Assembly (NCBI GenBank): GCA_963837365.1
Contig: CAWIMW010000001.1
Location: 372,001-436,000, forward strand
DNA: 64,000 nucleotides
Direction of reading: 5' to 3'
DNA from: CAWBXL01 sp963837365
GTDB lineage: Bacteria; Acidobacteriota; Terriglobia; Terriglobales; Acidobacteriaceae
Numbering within the stretch: position 1 is the stretch's first letter; every line of letters begins with the position of its first letter. A program made the translations under genes and the position numbers. Under the pieces are notes generated by a model. That model saw only the letters and a list, made by a program, of their open reading frames with translations. It did no database searches and was not told the DNA's origin. Positions 42,799 through 51,400 of the stretch are shown one piece after another.

Positions 42799-45039
42799 CT
42801 ACTCTTTATCCGCTTCCAGCAAAAGGCTCCCCGTAAACTGCGCATCCAGGGTAGGGCTGGTGGCGTCAATCTCGCCCAGGTCTTTGTCATTGACGTAGTC
42901 ATGCACGCGGTATTTTCCGGGAGCAAGCCCGCGGAGTTCAATTTTGCCTTTCCACTCAGTATGTGCTTTCGGGGAGTAGAAGGCGTAATACATCTTGCCG
43001 TCCTTCTCAATCGCGTACGCTTCGGGCGTGTCGTAGCCATAGATGTACAAATCCTTGAATACGCCTTTGGAAAGCATCTTGGAGTTGTAGAGTCCTGTCC
43101 ACTTTTTCCAGTGTTCTTCTTTGTCGGGAGTGAGCGCCACCCGGGCAAATTTCGGATTCGAATCACCCCAGGTAAACTTTGTACCGACCACTCCGCCGGT
43201 CCCAACCGTGGATGCAAAGTCACGGCCCTGTTCGACGTACTGTCCGGGTTGTGTCTCTGGCATGTCCGAAAGTTCGACGTGATCGCCATAGATTGCTGCG
43301 GTCGGGCCGAGCAACGCTTTGTACCACTTGATGCGGCGGCGTACTTGGATCGCGCCCACCGGATCGGCGGTAACAGCCTGGTCCATGGACCCAAGCCACG
43401 CCAGGTTCGGTGTGGTGCCGCAAGGGCAAATTTGCGTCACGCTCTCGGGCTTCAGCGCTCTGGTTGTCTGATAAATGATTTTGTAGACATCCGCCATGGC
43501 GTTGGTTGAATCCTGGGGCGACTTGTGATGATGTTTTGGGTTGTAACAGGCGGGCACAGAATAAATGTTGTCGAGCTTGTGCCCGTCGAACCCCCACTCT
43601 TTGATAAATTTCTCAGTAAGCTTTTTATAGTATTCCTGCACCTCTGGCAGCGACGGATCGAGGATGGCTAAGCCGCGGAACACGCGCGCAGGCTTACCGT
43701 CCTTGCCCAGCACCAGCCAGTCTGGATGCTCCTGCACTACTTTGGAAACGATGTACTGGTGCGATTCCCACCTGCCGTGTCCGTCTTCCACTACCAGCGG
43801 ATACCACCAGAGTTGGGCATAGATTCCCTGCTTATGGAAATCATCGACCATTTTCTTGATGGAGTCGCCGGGAAAGGTTTCCGGGCGCGGATCCCAATCG
43901 CCATAAGTGGTGAACCAACGGTCGTCGAGCGTGGCCCACTTGATTCCCATCTCTTTCAACTTTGGCACGGTGCCCAGCATCTGCGCCGGCGTTACGTTGA
44001 ACTCGTAGCCCCAGCCGCACCAGGCAATCCCGTAGTCCTGGTCATTCGGCTTTGCCGGCGTCCACCCTTCTTTTTGCAGCGCCAGCGAATACGTTCGGAG
44101 AGGTTCGTAAAAGTCCCCGTGATATACGGCAACAAAAGTACGTGGAGTGGCAAACGAATCGCCCGGCCTAAGAGTAGTTTTGGGTTCCAAGGTGAGGCTG
44201 GTCTGAATTCTCTTATCTGCGGCGACGCTCACTGGCAAAGACAGAGTTAAAGGCAGAGTTTCAATATGACCAATGGCCTCGCCGACACTTGCCGTCCAGA
44301 AGGCATTTACTGGAATTCCCCCGCCCGTGCCTTCTTTTGGCACGGTTACGCCCATGAGATTTGGCCGGGAGAACTTGGCGGGTATCTGTAAGACTTCATC
44401 CTGTCCCCAGGTGAAGCTTGCGCCCTGAAACGACCAGAGCTGGTAGGGGGCCGCCATCGTATCCGCGAATGACGCGTTGATACGATGCTCCTGTGCGTTC
44501 ACACGATCCAGCACAACGTTTTTGGTTCCCGTGTTTTTGTAGGACGTTGTGACCAATGCCATGCCGGGAAAGTCATCGTAGACTTCGATAGAAAGTGTTT
44601 CGTCCAGGCCAGACATTGCGCTGTGAGCGGGCACATCAATACGCTTACCAACTGCGCCGAGCTTGCCCACGGCGTCTGTAACGGTTGCCCGGCTCAAATC
44701 CAAAGTGAAGTCACGCACTGGTTTCCCATCCGCGGTGACGCCGCCACCCGGTGCATCGTCCGCCGGATCGTCCAAGGTAAGGCGTTTCCCGTCGCGTAAC
44801 AGAAACGCCTGTACGTAGCCTCGCGGCGTGACATCAAACTCAGCGGCTCTGGTCTTAATGACCAGCGGGCCTGCTCCCGCGGGCTGGACTTCCACCTGGG
44901 AAACCGTTGGCTTGGCCGGCATCGCGTGTTCGGAAGCGGGGGCAGCTTTCTGTTTTTCGCATCCGGGCAATACCGTCAAGCTGCAAACAACCGCGAGCGC
45001 TAAATAGAGTCCTGTAGTTTTGCACCTGAAATTATTCAT
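42799..45039 (-). CDS. Clan GH-D (alpha-galactosidase-like) glycosidase lipoprotein
   Basis: 746 residues with GGAGAGAG just before the ATG. The signal ends in SLTVLPGC, so Cys27 is probably lipidated and the enzyme tethered to a membrane. Residues about 45-330 are an N-terminal beta-supersandwich. The barrel then reads GIAWCGWGYEFNVTPAQMLG, KWATLDDRWFTTYGDWDPRP, GIYAQLWWYPLVVEDGHGRW and EWGFDGHKLDN. The KLD Asp is the expected GH27/GH36 nucleophile. SMDQAVTADPVGAIQVRRRI resembles the acid/base region. A C-terminal beta-domain closes the protein. Removal of alpha-galactose or a related sugar is likely. The distance from typical GH36 suggests a divergent subfamily. It lies 23 bp after the amidohydrolase gene. 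Confidence 0.8.
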   Translation of the reverse strand: MNNFRCKTTGLYLALAVVCSLTVLPGCEKQKAAPASEHAMPAKPTVSQVEVQPAGAGPLVIKTRAAEFDVTPRGYVQAFLLRDGKRLTLDDPADDAPGGGVTADGKPVRDFTLDLSRATVTDAVGKLGAVGKRIDVPAHSAMSGLDETLSIEVYDDFPGMALVTTSYKNTGTKNVVLDRVNAQEHRINASFADTMAAPYQLWSFQGASFTWGQDEVLQIPAKFSRPNLMGVTVPKEGTGGGIPVNAFWTASVGEAIGHIETLPLTLSLPVSVAADKRIQTSLTLEPKTTLRPGDSFATPRTFVAVYHGDFYEPLRTYSLALQKEGWTPAKPNDQDYGIAWCGWGYEFNVTPAQMLGTVPKLKEMGIKWATLDDRWFTTYGDWDPRPETFPGDSIKKMVDDFHKQGIYAQLWWYPLVVEDGHGRWESHQYIVSKVVQEHPDWLVLGKDGKPARVFRGLAILDPSLPEVQEYYKKLTEKFIKEWGFDGHKLDNIYSVPACYNPKHHHKSPQDSTNAMADVYKIIYQTTRALKPESVTQICPCGTTPNLAWLGSMDQAVTADPVGAIQVRRRIKWYKALLGPTAAIYGDHVELSDMPETQPGQYVEQGRDFASTVGTGGVVGTKFTWGDSNPKFARVALTPDKEEHWKKWTGLYNSKMLSKGVFKDLYIYGYDTPEAYAIEKDGKMYYAFYSPKAHTEWKGKIELRGLAPGKYRVHDYVNDKDLGEIDATSPTLDAQFTGSLLLEADKE

Positions 45040-45062
45040 TACTCTCTCCCGTGTGCCGATGC

Positions 45063-46211
45063 CTATTTTTCTGCCAAGCTCACGCCTTTAAACTGGCTAA
45101 ACAACCGCTCAGCGTTCAGGTGATAGATCTTTTCCAGCACAGGATCAGGCAAATACAGCCCAGAAATTGTCCAACGGCCTTGTGCTGGTGATCCCCAGTA
45201 ATCGAACGCTTCGTCGTCGGTTTCCAGCCAGCGAAAGTTGTTTTGATACATTTCCACTTCAGGGGTATTGTCGGTACCAAACATCACACGGTCCTGATAA
45301 TCCATAAACAGTTTGCGGGCACGGCGTGGCTGGCGTCCGAGTTCCGCCTCCCGGGCTCCGAACTCGATCACAGTATTCGGAAAGCGGTCCATCATCTCCG
45401 CGACATTGTCCAGATTTTCCGGCCAATTGCCCGCGTGCAGCACGATAAAGGTGGTGTGGGGATGCTTGGCGAACATGCGATTGCGGGCCGCGAGCAGTTC
45501 TTCAAAACTGGGAAATTGCGGACCGTAAAAACTCCAATCCGGATGTTCGTTCAATTCCTCGTACCGCTCATTCTCTCCGTTAATCGGGTGAAAAAATGCC
45601 TCCGGGTCCGCGACGTGGATGGCCACCGGGATTCCCAGCCGTCCGCACTCTTCCCAGACCGGATCCATCCGGGGGTCATCCACCGTGATCAGCTTGCCGG
45701 TTTTGTCTTTCACTCCCAGTCCGAGTTCCTTCAGAATTTTGTAGCCGCGCGCGCCACGACGCACGGCATCGTCCAGTTGCTCCACCATGAGTCGGCTGAA
45801 ATTGGCATCGTCAATCTTGCTCCAGTCGGGTTCGGTGAACACGACGAAGCGGCCCGGGTAGGGCTTCACCATCTCGTCCATGATCTTTTGCAACTGTGGG
45901 CCCCACCCGCCGGTCAGAATCACCATCGTCTTGACGTTCAGTAGGTCCATCCTTCGGACAACCTCGGCAGGAGGAATGCGCTCGCCAATGCCGCGCGCGT
46001 CGTTGACGTGCTGGTGCACGTCGATCACAGGAAATTTCGCCCGCAGGACGGGCGTCTGTTTCAGGTGCAGCATGGATTTCGGATGAAAATCCTTGAGCAG
46101 CAGTGTCTCCCTTTGCGCTGCATCGGGGGCTGGTTTATAGCCGATCTGTGCTTGCAAGGGCGCCAGCAACATGAGAGACAATGCGACATTCCACACAAAT
46201 AGCCGCTTCAT
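45063..46211 (-). CDS. Secreted amidohydrolase (amidohydrolase-2/ACMSD-like)
   Basis: 382 residues from MKRLFVWNVAL, preceded by AAAGGA; the frame is open 21 codons upstream without a signal. A Sec signal (ALSLMLLAPLQAQ) precedes the barrel. Metal-site motifs are FPVIDVHQHV (HxH), IPVAIHVADP, TTFIVLHAGNWPE and DRVMFGTDN (late Asp). This is the amidohydrolase_2 arrangement, whose members hydrolyse or decarboxylate small acids and lactones. An extracytoplasmic location is unusual for the family. It is the first gene of a minus-strand run and is divergent from the exported RidA. A paralogue's C-terminus lies at 63852-64000 (LPDGVLQKVYRANAERIL against LPDPVLEKIYHLNAERLF). The substrate is unknown; a sugar lactone is one option. 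Confidence 0.85.
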   Translation of the reverse strand: MKRLFVWNVALSLMLLAPLQAQIGYKPAPDAAQRETLLLKDFHPKSMLHLKQTPVLRAKFPVIDVHQHVNDARGIGERIPPAEVVRRMDLLNVKTMVILTGGWGPQLQKIMDEMVKPYPGRFVVFTEPDWSKIDDANFSRLMVEQLDDAVRRGARGYKILKELGLGVKDKTGKLITVDDPRMDPVWEECGRLGIPVAIHVADPEAFFHPINGENERYEELNEHPDWSFYGPQFPSFEELLAARNRMFAKHPHTTFIVLHAGNWPENLDNVAEMMDRFPNTVIEFGAREAELGRQPRRARKLFMDYQDRVMFGTDNTPEVEMYQNNFRWLETDDEAFDYWGSPAQGRWTISGLYLPDPVLEKIYHLNAERLFSQFKGVSLAEK

Positions 46212-46512
46212 TTCCGGTCCTTTCCAGCGAGGATGCGAAAAGCTCTTCGATTCTAGAAACAGAGGATACAGCAAAGTGATACATTACGAAACAAAAAATA
46301 GCAAATCGAAATATCGTAAAGATGTCTTGGAATTATGACCGCCCGCTACCCAGGAATGAAATGCGCTCATGTTGCCCGGACGAGGTAATGAGTTTCGTAT
46401 AATTTCGCTTTTGATTGATACGTTTCTATTTTAAAATCCATGGGCGGACTGTAATATCGTTTTTGGTTTCGTGAAAAGAGCTAAATTCATTTCACCCGAA
46501 GGACCTTGAAAA
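46212..46512. promoter_or_regulatory. AT-rich divergent control region with repeated TTTCG/CGAAA elements
   Basis: This 301-bp stretch separates the amidohydrolase (minus) from the exported RidA (plus) and is much richer in A/T than its surroundings. It holds ACGAAAC (46286-46292), CGAAATATCG (46307-46316), TTTCGTATAATTTCG (46393-46407) and AATATCG (46453-46459). These resemble the palindrome CGAAATATTTCG at 48282. A TAAAAT (46432-46437) could be a -10 for RidA. No gene is seen. Confidence 0.4.
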
Positions 46513-46974
46513 ATGAGAATACTGCAACGGCTGCTGCCAGTCGCCCTCGCCGTCTCGATCGTGTTCATGTTGGGACTAACCGGCTCAAACTGCTACGCCG
46601 AGAAGCACAAACGTATTAATCTTGGCGGTGCCAAGGGCCTCCCGTTTAGTGACGGCGTGATTGCGGGAAACACGTTGTATGTGGCGGGACAGCAAGGATC
46701 GGATGAGAAAGGCAAGCTGGCAACCGGTGGGATCGCAGCCGAGACGAAGGCGGCACTCGGAAATGTCCAGAAGGTGATTAAAGCCGCGGGATTTGAGATG
46801 TCTGACATTGTTTCCGTGACCGTTTATCTGGCGGACATGCAAGAGTTTGGGGAGATGAACAAAGTGTACAAGGAAATCATGCCCGACCCGAAACCAGCGC
46901 GTGCGACGATCCAGGCGGCGGCCTTGGTCGACAACGCCCGCATCGAAATCTCCGTTATCGCGGTCAGGCAATAG
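46513..46974 (+). CDS. Exported RidA/YjgF-family protein
   Basis: 153 residues; an AAGGAC site precedes the ATG. Residues 1-29 are a clear Sec signal (LLPVALAVSIVFMLGLTGSN), which is unusual because RidA proteins normally work in the cytoplasm. The remaining 120 residues are a complete RidA domain: FSDGVIAGNTLYVAGQQG, QKVIKAAGFEMSDIVSVTVY and KPARATIQAA with the signature Arg130. RidA hydrolyses reactive enamines and imines released by PLP enzymes. A Tat-exported PLP enzyme and a second exported RidA lie 8-10 kb downstream. This copy has the catalytic Arg, so it is probably active on an extracytoplasmic imine. The gluconolactonase-like gene follows after about 200 bp. Confidence 0.9.
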   Translation: MRILQRLLPVALAVSIVFMLGLTGSNCYAEKHKRINLGGAKGLPFSDGVIAGNTLYVAGQQGSDEKGKLATGGIAAETKAALGNVQKVIKAAGFEMSDIVSVTVYLADMQEFGEMNKVYKEIMPDPKPARATIQAAALVDNARIEISVIAVRQ

Positions 46975-47106
46975 CCATCCGACTCCCGCGTGGTATCTAA
47001 GTTTTGCACGGGTAATCAAAATTTGACCTTCGATCATGATTGCCGTTCGCTCCTGCGTGGCGGAGAAAGCAGGGTGACAGCGCGGTGAGAAGAAACGGTA
47101 GTTGAT

Positions 47107-47118
47107 CGGTAAATTACG
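47107..47118. promoter_or_regulatory. Degenerate CGGTA/TTACCG palindrome upstream of the SMP-30 gene
   Basis: CGGTAAATTACG matches the 13-bp sites near TonB receptor 1 (8458 and 8547) except at the last two positions. It is 62 bp before the gluconolactonase-like start. It may be a shared regulator site or chance; the AT-rich core makes chance possible. Confidence 0.3.
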
Positions 47119-47179
47119 TTTTCCTTCGATCTATTGCTAGCGTCAATTCTTGCTCCTTTGGGCAAATATAGGAGAACCA

Positions 47180-48148
47180 GTGCTAAGGAGGCGGAGCTCT
47201 CTGAACGCCGTTTTGGTCCTGATATTCGCAGCGTTCGCCTTTCTAGGGAATGCGCAGGTGGCGCGACGACCTTTCGCTCTGGAAGGGCAGGAGCCCGCCT
47301 TTTGGAATCTCATAAGCCATGACGCCAAGTTGGAAACGGTCGCCAGTGGATTTAAGTTCACGGAAGGGCCGGTGTGGGACCCAAGGGGATTTCTCTACCT
47401 CAGCGATGAGCCCGGCAACAAAATTTACCGCGTGTACCCGGATGGCCGGAAAGAAGAAGTGATCGCAATAGGCGATCCCGACGGAAACACCTTTGACCGT
47501 CAGCACCACTTAATTAGCTGCTCAAGTGTGCTGCGCGCGGTCGTCGAAATCACCCCTGCCGGAAAGTACAAGATCCGTGCGAATCGCTATGATGGCAAGA
47601 AATTAAATACTCCAAACGATGTCACCATCGGGCCCGGTGGCGCCTTGTATTTCACAGATCCAAACATGGACCTCGCCCCGGGCGCAAAGCAAGAACTTGC
47701 CTTTCAAGGCCTTTATCGCTTGGATGTTAAGGGAGACCTGACACTCCTTACCAAGGACTTGACCGAGCCCAATGGCCTAGCCTTCTCGCCCGACGGGAAA
47801 CAGCTTTACGTTGACGATAGTGAGCAGAGAAACATCCGAGTCTACGACGTTACCTCCAATGGCTTGCTTACGAACGGCCGGATTTTTGGTGAAGAGCCGG
47901 GAGAACACGGAGAGGGTGTGCCTGACGGCATGAAAGTTGATTGGAAGGGAAATCTGTACGTCACAGGCCCCAAAGGTATATGGGTGTGGAACGACCGCGG
48001 CCGGCACATTGGCACCATCATTCTCCCCGAACAACCTGCGAATCTCGCTTGGGGAGACAGCGACCACCGCACTCTTTACATCACAGCCACCACTTCAGTT
48101 TATCGCCTGCATATGAAAATCGAGGGGTACGTTCCCTGGTTGAAATAA
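47180..48148 (+). CDS. Secreted SMP-30/gluconolactonase-like protein
   Basis: 322 residues from a GTG with ATAGGAGA about 6 nt upstream; the open frame begins at a TTG ten codons earlier. The Sec signal is SLNAVLVLIFAAFAFLGNAQ. The six-bladed propeller shows GFKFTEGPVWDPRGFLYLSD, KLNTPNDVTIGPGGALYFTD, EPNGLAFSPDGKQLYVDDSE and GVPDGMKVDWKGNLYVTGPK. The Glu in the first motif, the Asn in the second and the Asp in the fourth are the metal ligands of this family. The usual reaction is hydrolysis of aldonolactones to aldonic acids. Placed between an exported RidA and the PQQ-dehydrogenase run, it could open the lactone made by that dehydrogenase. Substrate inferred. Confidence 0.88.
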   Translation: MLRRRSSLNAVLVLIFAAFAFLGNAQVARRPFALEGQEPAFWNLISHDAKLETVASGFKFTEGPVWDPRGFLYLSDEPGNKIYRVYPDGRKEEVIAIGDPDGNTFDRQHHLISCSSVLRAVVEITPAGKYKIRANRYDGKKLNTPNDVTIGPGGALYFTDPNMDLAPGAKQELAFQGLYRLDVKGDLTLLTKDLTEPNGLAFSPDGKQLYVDDSEQRNIRVYDVTSNGLLTNGRIFGEEPGEHGEGVPDGMKVDWKGNLYVTGPKGIWVWNDRGRHIGTIILPEQPANLAWGDSDHRTLYITATTSVYRLHMKIEGYVPWLK

Positions 48149-48277
48149 CAAGGCAGTTGAAAGCGCAGGGCATAAAATCGCGCCGCAGCGCCTAAATCCA
48201 GGGGTTTCTTGGCTTCTGATAGTGACCGCGCGTGGGATGTGATTTCGCCGAGCAAGAAAAAACTATACTTCCGAAGT

Positions 48278-48349
48278 ATTTCGAAATATTTCGATTGACA
48301 GCGTATTGGGGTTGGGTGTATCAGAGTTTACTAAGCGTTTCTAACGCTT
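48278..48349 (+). promoter_or_regulatory. Palindrome cluster and -35 element upstream of TonB receptor 3
   Basis: Two overlapping perfect palindromes, ATTTCGAAAT (48278-48287) and CGAAATATTTCG (48282-48293), end just before TTGACA (48295-48300). A further perfect 7-bp inverted repeat, AAGCGTTTCTAACGCTT, lies at 48333-48349. The -10 is unclear (TGTATC at 16 bp is poor), which would suit an activator-dependent promoter. No gene is visible in 48149-48473. Confidence 0.5.
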
Positions 48350-48473
48350 TCGCATGGTGTCTTTCCTGATTGTTTGGCTGGATGACTAGCCTGTGAATCG
48401 AGAAGCAGTTATTGGAGGCGTGGTGGAAATCCGTTCCAAGTTTTCTTCAGTCAACTTAAATAGGGGGTGGGGG

Positions 48474-51400
48474 ATGCATATTCTACTTCAAAGCTTTAGT
48501 AGGCGCTGGGGAATGGTTTTAGCGCTTTTTCTTTTGAGTTTGTGTGTGAGTAATCGGGTCACAGCGCAATCTACCTATACCTCCCAGTTGACTGGTATTG
48601 TTAGCGACAGCTCCGGAGCAGTGATCCCTCAAGCGAAGGTGACGCTGACCGACGAAGGCACGAACATCGCGGCCAATAACGTAACCAATGGCAGCGGGAT
48701 CTATCTGTTTACCGGGGTGCGTCCAGGGACGTACACCATTCGGGTGGAGGCCTCGGGCCTGGGCACACAAGAGCGCAAAGGCTTGACTCTTGCAGTAAGT
48801 CAAAGCGCGACGGTTAATTTCACCTTATCGCCGCAAGCTGTCTCTGAGGTTGTTACGGTCACGGATCAAGCCCCGCTATTGGACACAGGGAACGCGTCCC
48901 TGGGTACCGATGTGACCAATGAATATGTGCGCGACATTCCGCTGTCCAATCGCAGCATGTTTGGGCTTGTCTTTCTGGCGGGCGGAGTAACCGAGACAGC
49001 CGGTCAAGGTACACAGGATTCCTACCCAACGGGTACAAATTTTGTATCCAATGGCCAGCGCAATGCCACGGCGGAGATCCGCCTTGACGGAGCCCTTACC
49101 AGCGCGCCGGAACAGGGCGAAGGTGCAACTACCAACGTCTATTACCAGCCTTCGGTGGAGACCGTCCAGGAATTCAAGGTAGAGAACAACAGTTTTTCAG
49201 CGGAGTACGGCAATAACGGCGGTACGGTTGTGAATATTGTGATGAAGCAGGGAACCAACAAGTTTCACGGAAGCGGATGGTGGTTCGGACAGCGCTCGGC
49301 GCTGGATGCCAATGAGTTTTTCAACGAGGCGAACGGAGGCGCAAAGCCCGACCACGCGCGCGATCAATATGGATTTTCGCTCGGCGGACCGATCAAACAA
49401 AGCAAGACATTCTTCTTCGTGGATTTCGAAGCGATCCGGCAGAATGACCCGTTCAATATTGACGCGTTCGTGCCTACGGCTGCCGAACGTGCTGGCGATT
49501 TCCGCAATTCTTTGCAGCCTATTTTTAATCCTTTCGATGTTACGAACGGCGTTCGCAACGACTTCACCGTTCCCAACGTGATTGATGCCGGACTAATTGA
49601 CCCCATCGGAGAGAAGATTATCAATCTGTATCCTCAGCCAACCGATCCAAACGCGGCCCCCGGGGACTTTAATTTTCACCAATCGGTCCTCAATAAGACC
49701 ACCGGACGGCAGTTTGACATCAAGATTGACCACAATTTCACCGACCGAAGTCACCTGTCGGGGCGCTACAGTAACCTGCATAGTGACAACACCATCCCTA
49801 CTATTTTTGGGGATGGCGATTGGGGTTGCTGCGGCGACGGTTTTAGCAGCACTACCGATGTGCATAATGCCTCGCTGGAGCACACTTTTACTATCACGCC
49901 GAACGTTGTGTGGACGAACCGATTTGCGTTAGATCGTGCGGTTGCTCCGGTAACCGAAAACTATCCCAACCTGAATACGGTATTCGACCAACCCGGTGAT
50001 GCCATTCTTGCTCAGGCGAACCATTTGACCCGTTTCCCTACGATCCAGATGGATAACAACGCGACATCTTTGTTCAATCAGTGCTGCACGGACACGGGAT
50101 TTGCGCACACGCTTTATTCCTATAGTTCGGCGCTGTCCTGGGCAAAAGGGCGGCAAATCTGGAAATTTGGCGGGGAACAAAGACTGTTTTTTAACAACTT
50201 TTTTCAACCCGGAAACCCGACGGGTCAGTTTCACTTTACACAAGGCGTAACCGAACAAGTCATCAACGCGGGAGACGATACTCAAGGGAACTCATTTGCC
50301 AGCCTGCTTTTGGGTTATGGCGACCCGGGGGATTCCTTCCTGGATACGAACGGAGCGGTGGCCAACAAGTCCAAGGAAACCGCGTTCTATTTTCAAGACG
50401 ACTGGAAAGTATCATCGAAGTTAACGGTGAATCTGGGTTTGCGTTACGAATGGAGTACACCGTATTCGGAGCGGACTAACCAGGTCCAGTTCAGTAACTA
50501 CACTGGCGATACTGGCGTAGCCGTGCCGTACAGCGTTGTGGACCCGAACGATCCCAGTGTGACGTTGCTTAGCCGTACGGGAAATCTTTTGGGCATCACG
50601 GACTTTCCGACCTCGGGACATCGCAATATCCCGGTCGACCGGAACAACTGGGCTCCCCGCGTTGGTTTTGCCTACGCATTAGGGTCGAACACGGTGGTTC
50701 GGGGCGGTGCCGGAATCTACTATGGCCTAAACGTCGCCACCAATTATCAAAGCCCGGGCCCAGCGTTTGGCGGTTCCAACGGGATTCAATTTTCGAAAGA
50801 CGACTTCAACACGCGGTTTGCCACACTCGCTGATCCGTTTCCGGGCGGATTTGCGTCTCCACAAGGTGAAAAGTATGGAAAGCTGGCCATGTGGGGCTAT
50901 AACAACAACAACACCTTGGGTACAACTTCAGCCCGCAATGCCGAGATCTATCAGTGGAATCTGGGAGTGCAACATCTGTTCCCCGGAGGCATCACCATTG
51001 GAGCAGACTACTCAGGAAGCCAGAGCAGGCACCTGCCCTTTAGTTCTGGGTCGAGAACAGGCAATAAGAATTTTCTGCCCTCTGCCGTCCGCCGGCAGAT
51101 CGTGACGGACTACAACGATTGCCTAGCTACAGATCCGGATCCTGCTAATGACTGCGCCTCTCCAAGCGACGCGCTCGCCACCCAGGTTAGCAATCCATTC
51201 AAGCCACTTTTCCAGGGAGCAAATGCCATTTTTAACGAGCCTAGCTCGATCTATAACGATGACACGATTCCGCTGATCAATCTGTTGCGTCCCTTCCCGC
51301 AATTCGATGGGCAGTTCTCCTCGCTCACCGCGTTGGCGGCCAGCGCCTCGTATAACTCACTTCAGATGCGCTTTCAAAAGCGTACCAGTCATTACGTGAG

